Positions 46,150 to 55,240 of a stretch of DNA of 64,000 nucleotides are shown here, in pieces. Both the position numbers and the translations under genes were made by a program. How positions within the stretch are numbered: position 1 is the stretch's first letter; the number at the start of each line of letters is the position of its first letter. Under the pieces are notes generated by a model. That model was not told the origin of the DNA. It made no database searches and saw only the letters and a list, made by a program, of their open reading frames with translations. The stretch comes from Alopecurus myosuroides (taxonomy: Eukaryota > Streptophyta > Magnoliopsida > Poales > Poaceae), in the NCBI GenBank assembly GCA_028641055.1, contig CM054063.1, forward strand, positions 175,322,697-175,386,696. The letters run 5' to 3'.

Positions 46150-46429
46150 CTGCATTATTATTATATAAAGTATATAATTAATTAACCATCATGCATTTGT
46201 TAAACTAACTAGCTGGAAATAATACAAATCATGAAAGGTTCAAGTTGCTAACCGCGATCGCGGAGGTAAAATAAATGAAAACCCACCATATCATGTGTGT
46301 TTCATGCTCTCGGGCATTTCGTCAAACACCTTGTGTGCATAGGAGGAACAAAAAGCAAACCCACCACCCCTTGTGAATATTGTGAGTAGAAGTGACACCA
46401 AATGTGGCTAAGTGCAGCCACCTGAGCCC

Positions 46430-46437
46430 TATATATA
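46430..46437 (-). promoter_or_regulatory. TATA box of TNP2
   Basis: TATATATA inside the palindromic ccctatatataggg, about 280 bp before the TNP2 start. The intervening part holds a leader and a presumed intron ending TAATAATGCAG at the ATG. The nearest CACTA motif starts about 10 bp upstream in gene sense. Confidence 0.6.
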
Positions 46438-46440
46438 GGG

Positions 46441-46685
46441 ATGAGCCTTTAGTCCCGGTTCACCTGGACAACCGCGACTAAAGGCCTTGGGGACCTATTA
46501 GTCCCGGTTGGCCTGGCCAACCGGGACTAAAGCCACTCCCGTCCGCCAGCTGTGGACCGAGCGTGCTGGGACCAGACTGTTGGTCGCGGGTCTGCTCCCG
46601 AACCGCGACTAGAGACCCCTATAGTCGCGGGTCGATACTTTTGGGGACTAATGGGGGCGTATAGAAAGCCTATTTTCTACCAGTG
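46441..46685. repeat. right CACTA subterminal motif cluster and terminal repeat
   Basis: Inverted pairs of the TAGTCCCGGTT type lie at about 46446-46485 and 46499-46532, with GTCGCGGG variants at 46580-46612 and 46620-46650. The terminal repeat ends at 46685. This cluster doubles as the promoter-proximal region of TNP2. Confidence 0.85.
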
Positions 46686-46908
46686 CCAGACTTGGATACG
46701 AGGTACAAGTGTGATATTTTCGCTTAGCATGATATGTTTTATTGGTAGATTTTTTCGTGAACTCGCGGGAGATCTGCGTGTCATTGAATTAAGCGAGAGA
46801 GTCCACACGGTTCACATATTAGACAGCGGAGGCTTGGATCCACGCCAAACATGGCAGCGGCCACTGCCCACTTTTTTTTTTTTTTGAAGGAAACGTGGAC
46901 TTTATTGA

Positions 46909-49900
46909 TCACATGAACATAATGTCATTACAAATAGACTCGCGGATAGCAACCGGAGTCACCCCACGGGACACACACCTAGGAGAGTTCACAGAAGAAC
47001 GAGCTAAAGAGTGGGCAGGAACATTTGCACCACGGTAAATATGCTTGATAGAGCAGCTAGAAAAGGAAGACATCAACTGTTTGATATCTTCAGTGACCGG
47101 ACCAAGCAGGGAGCGATCCCGTTCTGAAGAAACCACCCTCTGAACCATTGACAAGCAGTCCGATTCCAGTAACACACGACCAAAACCTTCAGAGTTTGCG
47201 AACAGCAGGGCTTGCCGGATCGCCAAGGCTTCAGCCATCTCGGGCATTGTGATCCTTTCAAAATGTTCGCTGCAGGTAGCCAAACACGTTCCCATGTGGT
47301 CTCGGATCACAATGCCAACACCCATCTGCTTCGAAGAAGGAAAGATTGCGGCATCTACACTGACAGATACAGTACCAGCCGGCGGCGGAGACCATTTTGC
47401 TGCAGGTTTGGTCTCACACCTGTGGTCAGTAGCAGGTTTGTATAGATGCTGGGTAATCAAATCAATATAAGCTTTAACCTTCACTGCAAGGGTAGTCGGA
47501 TGCATCAGGTTTTCACCCTCCCGTGTTTTATTCCGCATATCCCAAATATGCCACATTGTCGTCATAACACATGTGGCTTCTAGATCAGAGCATCGCTTTA
47601 GGAACTCCAGAGCCCATTCCCTAGGAGAAGAGAAAGAGCGCCTTTGGAGATGGATGCAGAAATCAGACCTGACTCCCTCCCAAACTTCCCTGGCGTATTG
47701 ACAGAATAACAGAGAATGTTCAACAGTTTCTTGTCTACCACAGAAAACACATTTATCTGATGCTGGTATATTTCGGTGGCACAGTTGGGTGCCACTGGGT
47801 AGACAATCATGAGCGAAGCGCCAGAAATTGATCTTCATCTTCCCCGGTGTCTTGGTGGACCAGAGTTTCTTCCACTGTTTCTCATCATCGACATAACTTG
47901 AGGAAGAGCCACTCCCCCGAACACTCCTGTCGGTATGGAACTTGGCCGACCTGGCAAGGTTATAGGCCGATTTAACCGAGTAAATCCCAAAACGAGTGTG
48001 AGGCCAAGAGGGGAAATCATCTCCCCCGTGACGGCTGATTGGAATCTGAAGGATTCTCTCTGCAGTGTCCTCTACGAAAATGGTACGGATCAAATCGGCA
48101 TTCCAAGTTTTCGAGTCCTGCAAGATCAGAGAGTTCACTGTTTGGTCTGCCGGAATTGAGACCTGAGGGCATAACCAGCCAGGAGATATCCCGGGTATCC
48201 AATTGTCACTGATCACCTTGGTTGTAGCACCATCACCAATGCCCCAGCGGAGCCCTTTCTCCACCAGTTTCTTCCCAAAAAGAATGCTCCGCCAGGTATA
48301 CGAAGAAGAACGAGGCGTTGGTGCGTTCCAAAAATCACAATTTGGATAGTAACGTGCCTTCAGGACACGTGCACACAAAGAGGAAGGATCGGTCAACAGT
48401 CTCCAACACTGTCTGCCCAACATGGCTTGATTGAAAATTTCTAGATCCCTGAAACCCATTCCTCCGAGAGCTTTGGGGGTTGTTAACCACTTCCAGGATC
48501 TCCAATGTGGTTTTCTCTGTCCATTTTCGACCCCCCACCAGTGATTGGCAATCGATTTTCTCATGCTTTCACAAATAGAGACCAGCAGTTGGAAACAACT
48601 CATGACATACACCGGGATAGCCTGAATCACGGACTTGAGAAGTGTTTCCTTGCCTGCCCGAGAAGCGGGACGATCAGACCAGCCACTCATACACTTCCAC
48701 ATACGATCAAATAGAAATTTAAAAGTGCTCACTGGTGATCTTCCCACCTCCGTTGGCATACCTAGATAGGTCTCCTGTAGTGCCTCAGACTGGACACCAA
48801 TAAGTTGCATCACCTCAGCCTTGATCGCCTGTGAACAATGGGAACCGAAAAAGATGGAGGATTTATCCAAATTTACCTTTTGTCCAGAGCCTTCACAGAA
48901 AGAGTCCAAGGTACTTTTCAAAGAGGTCACACTTCTCACATCAGTACGAGCAAAGAAAATACTGTCGTCTGCAAACAGAAGATGAGATATAGGGGGGCCA
49001 AGTCTACCATTGCATAAACCTTGTAGTTCGCCTTGGGCCTCCCTCCGTTGCAGAAGACAAGATAATCCTTCCGTACATAGGAGAAAGAGATAGGGGCTGA
49101 TTGGGTCCCCTTGCCGAATCCCTCTTGTCGGAATAACCGGCTGCGTCAAGTCACCATTCACACGGACTGCATATCTGACCTGAGTGACACATCTCATCAC
49201 CGTGTTGATCCATTGGTGTGCAAAGCCCAATTTCTGAAGGCATCCCGAGAGATAGTCCCACTCCACTCGGTCGTAAGCTTTCATCATATCCACCTTGAGG
49301 GCAAAGAAAGGCCTTTTTGCTCGTTGTTTCCTGATGGTGTGGAGGCATTCATAAGCAATAAGTGCGTTGTCCGTGATTAGGCGCCCCGGAACAAACGCAC
49401 TCTGATTTTCAGACACCACCGTGGGCAAGAAGACCTTCAAGCGATTAGCTAAAACTTTCGAGGCAATTTTATACAACACATTGCACAAGCTGATGGGCCG
49501 AAAGTTTTTTAGATGTTCAGGATTAGCAACCTTCGGGATTAGGACAATGATCGAGTCACAAAAACCCTCCGGAATGTCTCCACCTTCCAAGAAACCCCTG
49601 ACAGCCTGGCAAATCTCTGATTCAAAGAAGCTCCAATGAGTTTGATAAAATAGTGCCGGAAAACCATCGGGTCCTGGGGCTTTAGTAGGACCCATTTGAA
49701 ACAATGCTGTTTTTATTTCATCATTAGAATACTCACGCAAAAGCTCATCATTCATATCTGAGGTTACTTTGCATGGGATGGCATCAAAAATAGCATCAGA
49801 TGACACAGTAGGTTCGGATGTGAAGAGGTGGCCATAAAACTGCTGCACCATACCTTTGATCTCATCGGTATCATTGCACTTCGAACCATTCTCTCGACGC

Positions 49901-51042
49901 AAGGTGGAAATTCGGTTAGTGCGCTTGCGTGCAGAGGCTCGGGCATGGAAGAAAGCTGTATTGCGGTCACCTTCTCGCAGCCACTCTACGCGTGATCGCT
50001 GCCTAGCCATTACTTCCTCCCTTTCAAACATTTCACAGAGTTCTTTTTCCACCATGCGGACCTCTGTAGCAGGTGATTCTGGTAAAGAAAGTCGCATCGC
50101 TTTCAGCTTACGCTCTAGGCTTTGTATTTTTTCCCGGACATTGCCGAAAGAGTCGCGGCTCCACTTCCGGAGTGAGCCCGCAACAGAATGTAGCTTGTCC
50201 CAAGTTGAGTGTAGCGATGAAGGCCCACTGTCCCTTGCAGCCCAAGCATTTTCCAGTACTTCACGGTAATCTGCCGCCCTGATCCAGGCAGCTTCGAAAC
50301 GGAAGCCTTGTTGCACTGGAGATAAATTAGGCCCATCTTGGAGCTGGGAGAGCGATATGGAGATGGCGAGATGATCTGAGGCCGTGGTGATCAGGTTCTC
50401 CACTTGACAACCATCAAATAATAATTTAAATGCCCCGTTAGCCACCGCACGATCCAACCGGACTTTGACATGATCATCCCCTTCCTGGCGATTGTTCCAA
50501 GTAAATTTGGGACCCGAGAAACCGAGGTCCGCTAGTTCACAATCATCAAGGCACTCTCTGAAAAGACCCATCTGTGTCTCGCCCCTAGTGCGAACACCCA
50601 AGTGTTCATCCTGAGTAAGAGCTTCGTTAAAATCCCCGCAACAAATCCAGGGCCCTTTCCATAAGGGTTTCAGTCGCCGTAGGAGGGACCAGAATTCATG
50701 ACGAACCTCCCTACGGGGCTCTCCATAAACAAAAGTTGCCCTCCATTGTGCACAATTTGCCGAAGAAATCACCACATCGATGCAATGAGAATTGTAGCAC
50801 TTAAGGTCCACCGTAAAATCCGGTAACCAGAATAGAGCGAGACCTCCACTGAGGCCCACAGAGCTGACCGCAAAACTCCCAGAATAACCAAGTGACCACA
50901 TAAAGTTTTGCGCTTTAGTATCCTTCATCTTCGTCTCTGAAAGAAAGAGGAAGGAGGGTCGAAAAGTCCGCACTAACCAGCGGAGCTCGCCAACTACCGA
51001 GTCCGACCCCAGACCTCGGCAGTTCCAACATAAGATACTCAT
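46909..51042 (-). CDS. LINE ORF2: endonuclease, reverse transcriptase, zinc-binding domain, RNase H
   Basis: 1377 codons without a break. The apurinic-type endonuclease is at the N-terminus (ILCWNCRGLGS, SETKMKD, CGDFNEAL, near 230 TASDHLAI). The RT has MGPTKAPGPDGFPALFYQ, FRPISLCNVLYKIASKVLAN, GIRQGDPISPYLFLLC and the catalytic FADD (LLFADDSIFF). A zf-RVT domain has CVFCGRQETVEHSLLFC. The C-terminal RNase H-like domain shows SVDAAIF, MAEALAIRQAL and LESDCLSM. ORF2 nicks target DNA and reverse-transcribes LINE RNA at the site. All key motifs are present, so it may be active. The 3' untranslated part is only about 23 bp. Confidence 0.95.
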   Translation of the reverse strand: MSILCWNCRGLGSDSVVGELRWLVRTFRPSFLFLSETKMKDTKAQNFMWSLGYSGSFAVSSVGLSGGLALFWLPDFTVDLKCYNSHCIDVVISSANCAQWRATFVYGEPRREVRHEFWSLLRRLKPLWKGPWICCGDFNEALTQDEHLGVRTRGETQMGLFRECLDDCELADLGFSGPKFTWNNRQEGDDHVKVRLDRAVANGAFKLLFDGCQVENLITTASDHLAISISLSQLQDGPNLSPVQQGFRFEAAWIRAADYREVLENAWAARDSGPSSLHSTWDKLHSVAGSLRKWSRDSFGNVREKIQSLERKLKAMRLSLPESPATEVRMVEKELCEMFEREEVMARQRSRVEWLREGDRNTAFFHARASARKRTNRISTLRRENGSKCNDTDEIKGMVQQFYGHLFTSEPTVSSDAIFDAIPCKVTSDMNDELLREYSNDEIKTALFQMGPTKAPGPDGFPALFYQTHWSFFESEICQAVRGFLEGGDIPEGFCDSIIVLIPKVANPEHLKNFRPISLCNVLYKIASKVLANRLKVFLPTVVSENQSAFVPGRLITDNALIAYECLHTIRKQRAKRPFFALKVDMMKAYDRVEWDYLSGCLQKLGFAHQWINTVMRCVTQVRYAVRVNGDLTQPVIPTRGIRQGDPISPYLFLLCTEGLSCLLQRREAQGELQGLCNGRLGPPISHLLFADDSIFFARTDVRSVTSLKSTLDSFCEGSGQKVNLDKSSIFFGSHCSQAIKAEVMQLIGVQSEALQETYLGMPTEVGRSPVSTFKFLFDRMWKCMSGWSDRPASRAGKETLLKSVIQAIPVYVMSCFQLLVSICESMRKSIANHWWGVENGQRKPHWRSWKWLTTPKALGGMGFRDLEIFNQAMLGRQCWRLLTDPSSLCARVLKARYYPNCDFWNAPTPRSSSYTWRSILFGKKLVEKGLRWGIGDGATTKVISDNWIPGISPGWLCPQVSIPADQTVNSLILQDSKTWNADLIRTIFVEDTAERILQIPISRHGGDDFPSWPHTRFGIYSVKSAYNLARSAKFHTDRSVRGSGSSSSYVDDEKQWKKLWSTKTPGKMKINFWRFAHDCLPSGTQLCHRNIPASDKCVFCGRQETVEHSLLFCQYAREVWEGVRSDFCIHLQRRSFSSPREWALEFLKRCSDLEATCVMTTMWHIWDMRNKTREGENLMHPTTLAVKVKAYIDLITQHLYKPATDHRCETKPAAKWSPPPAGTVSVSVDAAIFPSSKQMGVGIVIRDHMGTCLATCSEHFERITMPEMAEALAIRQALLFANSEGFGRVLLESDCLSMVQRVVSSERDRSLLGPVTEDIKQLMSSFSSCSIKHIYRGANVPAHSLARSSVNSPRCVSRGVTPVAIRESICNDIMFM

Positions 51043-52409
51043 TGCGTTCGGCGGGGCTGCTCAGCAGCCGCCGCCAGATCCGCCGATCGTGTCTCTACCT
51101 CATGAGTAGATTTCTTTTGTCTCTTACTGCCATCTGACCCAATATCATCACCAATCTCCACATTGGCAGGCAAGGCCGTAGCCAGTACACCCACAGGAAC
51201 AATTTGCATGCTAGAATTCTCAAGGACTGTCGGAGACTGCTCAGTTGGTGTCCTCGCACGATAAACCTTCCGTTTCTGTCCACTGACCTTGGGAGGACCT
51301 TTCCTGGTGGTAACCGGGGCCTTACCATTTCCATCAGGCTGATTAACTTTAGAGTTCCTAGCTTTGTTCTTCCTGGGTTTAACCGGAGAGGTAACCTCAT
51401 TAGTTGTGCCTTTGTCGCTATGGACATTAGTAGGGTACCCACGTGGAGGAGACGAGGGACCATTGCGGCCACTGCCCGACCAGGAGCCATGTCCACTGGT
51501 AAAGCTTTGGGCAGATGAAGTTCCTGGTTGTCTTTTCTTCTTCTCATCAGGAACACACAGGCGCGGCCCATGGTAGGGCAGATAACCTTCCTCATCTCTG
51601 TCTGCAGGTGTCGGGCAGCTCATCGAGGAATGCCCAATGAGCCCACATGAGTAACAGAAGATCGGAAGGTTCTCATACATACAGGCAAAGTGGTCAGTGG
51701 TGTTTGTGCTCTGAGAAAACACCGATAAGCAACGCATGAGGGGTTCAGATATGTTAACTGAAACACGCACCCGCAGGTACTCCCCCCATGCACGGCCATT
51801 GGAATCCACCTCCATCTTTTCCACAGTACCAAGACGGCTGACAAAATCCTTTCCTCTCTTGTCATTCATTAATCCAAAGGGAAGTCCCAGCACACGGACC
51901 CAGACTGACAAGTGATCGAACCTGAAATCTGCAGGTTTTACCTTGGGGTTGAATTCAGAGAAGACCACGCCATGCTTGCCCACTGTCCAGGGAGATCCGT
52001 TCTGCACACGGATTTTGTCATGCTTGGTTGCAAACACAGCAAGGAAGGTATTGGTCCCCATCGGATGCAGCTCTAAGCCTTTGGGGTTTCCCCAGGCCGG
52101 GCGGAGAGCCGACCGGATCGTCGAGATGTGCAGAGTATTGGGGGCCAAAACCTTGCCTACGAGAGCCCACTCCGGGCAGCCAGCGTCGCCATCCGCTTCA
52201 TCCGCAAGGACGAACGCGTTCGCCTCCTGAGAGGTGAGCTTGAGGCGGCCCATCATCTCCGCCACACACTCAGGTGCAGCAGCAGCCGCGGGCGCCGCAG
52301 ATGTAGACGCTCCTAACTTCGGCAGACCCGCAGATCGGATCGCCAGTGTGTCGTCGGGCGAGGATTCGCCCACTGGAACCGCCTTCGACACGGCCTCCTT
52401 TCCAGCCAT
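51039..52409 (-). CDS. LINE ORF1: DUF4283-type RNA-binding protein with zinc knuckle
   Basis: The start is chosen at 52409 (MAGKEAVSKAVPVG). An upstream in-frame ATG at 52547 opens a stretch that looks like 5' leader. 456 codons. A DUF4283-like domain covers about residues 45-215 (PNTLHISTIRSALRPAWGN, WVRVLGLPFGLMND). A CX2CX4HX4C knuckle follows (CYSCGLIGHSSMSC), then a basic Lys/Arg/Pro/Gly-rich tail. ORF1 proteins bind LINE RNA. The stop overlaps the ORF2 start by ATGA (51039-51042), which suggests termination-reinitiation. Confidence 0.92.
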   Translation of the reverse strand: MAGKEAVSKAVPVGESSPDDTLAIRSAGLPKLGASTSAAPAAAAAPECVAEMMGRLKLTSQEANAFVLADEADGDAGCPEWALVGKVLAPNTLHISTIRSALRPAWGNPKGLELHPMGTNTFLAVFATKHDKIRVQNGSPWTVGKHGVVFSEFNPKVKPADFRFDHLSVWVRVLGLPFGLMNDKRGKDFVSRLGTVEKMEVDSNGRAWGEYLRVRVSVNISEPLMRCLSVFSQSTNTTDHFACMYENLPIFCYSCGLIGHSSMSCPTPADRDEEGYLPYHGPRLCVPDEKKKRQPGTSSAQSFTSGHGSWSGSGRNGPSSPPRGYPTNVHSDKGTTNEVTSPVKPRKNKARNSKVNQPDGNGKAPVTTRKGPPKVSGQKRKVYRARTPTEQSPTVLENSSMQIVPVGVLATALPANVEIGDDIGSDGSKRQKKSTHEVETRSADLAAAAEQPRRTQ

Positions 52410-52632
52410 CAGAGAACGCAGATGCGTTGAGGGCTGGGGCAGGAGATGACCAGTCCCGGAGGTGTAGACGTGGATGGAAGCGAGGAAGATCACCGCCGCC
52501 ACCAGATGATCGTCGAGGAAGTTAGAGGTCCGCAATCGCCGGAGCAACGTGCGACCTTAGTCTAACCGACATACCGCAACCGATCTCCCTTCTGATTTTT
52601 GATCGGCGCCGGCAAAGAAAAAAAAAAAGGGT

Positions 52633-53138
52633 CTAGCCTATGCCTCTCTTTGGCCCGCATCTGCACGCAATGCAGCGCCTACACTCGTCGATGATGCGAT
52701 TGACATGCGCCCGGGCAGTGCAAGATTTGTTGTCGAGCACGCGCGCGTCACGCTCCAGCCACAGACTGCGCATGGCTAGCAGGAATAGAGAGTTTGCTTC
52801 GCGTCGCTTCTTGGCTGTGAGGGGCGGCATCGAGTCTGGCCACCACGATGGAAGAAAGCCTCTGCATGCTTTGCAATCTCAACGTGTTGAACCAGACGTC
52901 CCGGGAGATGGACACCGCCGCAACAGGTGGTCCAATTAATGTTTCTCCATCGAGTTCGCAAAGCGGGCAGGATCCATGGTTGGGGAGAGGCCTCTACTAT
53001 GCAGCTTTTCCGATGTCTAATATCTGCCCCGTAGCACCATCGATCTTGCAACATCCGGTTGAGCTGGGCATGGGCATATGACGAGATAGAGAATTCTAGG
53101 CTCAGCCACATGGCTTGCATGCTACTCCCTCCTTTCAA
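52633..53138 (-). pseudogene. remnant of an older LINE, 3' coding part
   Basis: Minus-strand frames give the segment LLAMRSLWLERDARVLDNKS and, in another frame upstream, SRDVWFNTLRLQS. These are the tail of LINE zinc-binding/RNase H linkers (usual form W.LWKERNARVF). Frames change between the two, so it is decayed. The young LINE lies directly against it. Confidence 0.55.
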
Positions 53139-53302
53139 AATAGATGACTACCATTTGTCCAAACATGAATGTACACATACATGCATGTTTGAACAAATGA
53201 AAGTCATATATTCTCTCCGTCCCAAAAAGTTGTATACTAAAATATGTTTAGATACATACATATTTGGACAAAGTTGAAACATCCTTTTAAGGACAGAGGG
53301 AG
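53125..53302. mobile_element. Stowaway-type MITE
   Basis: 178 bp between TA dinucleotides (53123-53124 and 53303-53304). Ends are CTCCCTCC... and ...AGAGGGAG, complementary in the Stowaway pattern. The internal part holds an inverted 'catttgtccaaacatg' / 'catgtttgaacaaatg' palindrome. Confidence 0.85.
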
Positions 53303-53304
53303 TA

Positions 53305-54029
53305 TTTTGCAAGAGAGTAGTTTTTATCTTCTTTACTTATATTGTTTCCTTAGGAATTTGCTCATGATTGCAATTTAAGACACTTTGCTTGTTCGATATG
53401 TTAGGACAAGATGAATAAGCATCACTGGATCATGGATGCAGTTGACCTTAAGCCTACTATCCTCTCCCAATATGATTTAATAAAAAAAAAAGAAGGGAAC
53501 CGTATAAAAATAGAAATATTAAATTAGGAGTATGAATTTTTTGTTCCTGTTTTGATTATTGAAATTACTATCAAGCTAGGAGGCTGCATAAGGTACGAAA
53601 TTTGTCGCTATAACTTTTTATTCGGGTAGTAATCTTGTGCAACGACGATAATACTCCATGTGTCTAGTTTATGTGGAACATCCAGGGTTTCTGAATTTTG
53701 AATTCATGTGGATCATCTTCATGCAATTGCTTACCACATTGTTAGATATCCGTTGGGAATAAGCACATGAATGATAACATTTGCAAGTACTTTTACCGCA
53801 TCCACTATACCCTCTTTTGACTACTTTAGATTCCCCTAATTTTTTTTGATGAATTTGTACCCAAAGCCAGTTGTAGAAAAACTAGAAGGTTGAAATATGG
53901 CAGCGATTTGAATGGGTTTCTTCACCGGTCATGACCTGATTGTGCATAGGGTATTCGGTTCTAAAACTGTTTTCGCGGATGTTTATTTGACAATAGCTAT
54001 TTTTATTTTCGGGGAACTTTAATTTTTTT
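53305..54029. other. intergenic, no gene seen
   Basis: AT-rich sequence with no sustained frame and no terminal repeats recognised. Confidence 0.4.
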
Positions 54030-54340
54030 GTCCATCCAAATTCAGCCATGTTGGGTACTTCGTTTTGGAACCAGGAACTTGCCGGACAAGTGATTCATCT
54101 CAAACCAGGAACTTCCATTTATTTTCTTAACGGGCAACTATAGGGGGATTTTGCTTGTCGGCCCCTTTTATATTGGTTTGATTCATCTCAAAGCAGAGCA
54201 TGGCTGGTCCAGGCTTTGCTCTTTTGTCCTTCGGGCAAATAAGGAGAGAAAAATTTAGAATGAACGCAATATCGGAGGAGAAAAACTATGGAATAGTGCC
54301 TCGAGAAAGCTCCTCGTTGCAGTATTTGCGACCACACTGA
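54030..54340. repeat. dispersed repeat, copy B
   Basis: It matches 1-245 in block order (see copy A). It also holds two internal copies of tgattcatctcaaa (about 54092 and 54179). Confidence 0.5.
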
Positions 54341-54724
54341 GGATGGCTAAGAGCATCTCTAACAAACCCCTTGAAAGGGGATCCTTTAAAACATGGATAA
54401 AAGCTGCCGCACACCTGTTTTAAAGTGTGGATTTTGATCCAACAGGACAGAAACCATAGATCGATCTGATAATTTAAATTTGAACTTCACAGGAAATAGA
54501 TTCCATGCTAGTTCTTCGACTTTATCAAGGATTAGCAATCCACATACATCATTTTGCGATAATTATAACTAGCAAAATCTAAATGGCGTCACCGTAAACC
54601 CTGGCGAAGGCCAAAATCGGCTCACCGGAGCCCTAGGGTGCGGTGGCACCATCGTCGTAGCTCACTCACCCCTCTCAAACCCAAGGTCGGCGAAGATATA
54701 CTTCTGCTTATCCTTATCCTGCTC

Positions 54725-55220
54725 CTAGTCCGCCTTATTCTCCTTGAGCTCGCGCTCGCCATAGAGGCCATGTTCTAATAGGAGGTCATCGAGCTCCTTC
54801 GCGAGGCAGCAACACTTCCTGTCTTCTTCTTCCTCCCGCCTGTTGCATGCCAGCAGAATGTCGGTGATGGTGCCCATGGCTTCATCTGGGACGAGGTCCT
54901 CGATCCCAATGGCGCTGGGTGAAGCACGACGGTTCGTACTCCTCAAACTCGTGATCCTCCTCTCTCTTCCGCGCCGGTAGTGGTATGCACGGTGGAGGAG
55001 CTCCCCACTCCGAAGGAGCTATCCACCTCGTACTAGGGCGCGTGGCGATGGTTGAAATCCTCAACCTCGTGGCGAAGCAGGGATGGCGGAGGTGTCATGC
55101 CCCTGTGCGTATGCTTCTAAGCGCTCTGCTTCCTCGCGGCGTCGGATACGATGCATCGCCTCCGCTCCTCCTCCACGTACGCTCCAATTGGCCTCATGGT
55201 GGCAAATCTATGGTGGGAGT
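54725..55220 (-). pseudogene. coding-like fragment in the TIR element
   Basis: The minus-strand frame 54946-54725 encodes a charged, helical stretch (KCCCLAKELDDLLLEHGLYG). An upstream frame (about 55216-55117) encodes PIGAYVEEERRRCIVSD. Several stops and frame changes lie between. No domain is recognised. Confidence 0.3.
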
Positions 55221-55240
55221 CCAGGGATCTATTTCCTAGC

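Larger units (their letters stand above)
8313..46685 (-). mobile_element. CACTA (En/Spm-type) DNA transposon with nested insertions
   Basis: The left end starts CACTGGTAGAAAATAGGC at 8313, and the right end (46668-46685) is its exact reverse complement, an 18-bp terminal inverted repeat with the CACTR hallmark. The 3-bp sequence CCA flanks both ends (8310-8312 and 46686-46688), the duplication size expected of this superfamily. Both ends carry subterminal inverted motifs of the TAGTCCCGGTT type. All main transposon genes (TNP2-like, TNPA/Ulp1-like, a third small gene) lie on the minus strand; an AP2 gene lies on the plus strand. The element spans 38.4 kb but only about 11.9 kb is its own once the two Gypsy insertions and their 5-bp duplications are removed. 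It cannot make an intact transposase. Confidence 0.95.
46872..52625 (-). mobile_element. LINE retrotransposon with both ORFs open
   Basis: The minus-strand element ends in a T-run on the plus strand (46872-46885), its poly(A) tail, with an AATAAA just before it. ORF1 and ORF2 are intact and overlap by ATGA. The 5' boundary is placed near 52625 by the end of related sequence and is uncertain. I could not identify a clean target-site duplication. Codon use and open frames suggest a recent insertion. Confidence 0.88.

Noticed and set aside
46552..46887. Plus-strand ORF across the CACTA right end
   Set aside because: It crosses the terminal repeat and the LINE T-run, so it cannot be a conserved gene.
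46860..52640. Target-site duplication for the LINE
   Set aside because: I compared the bases beside the T-run (ctgcccac) with those near 52600-52640 and found no matching pair.
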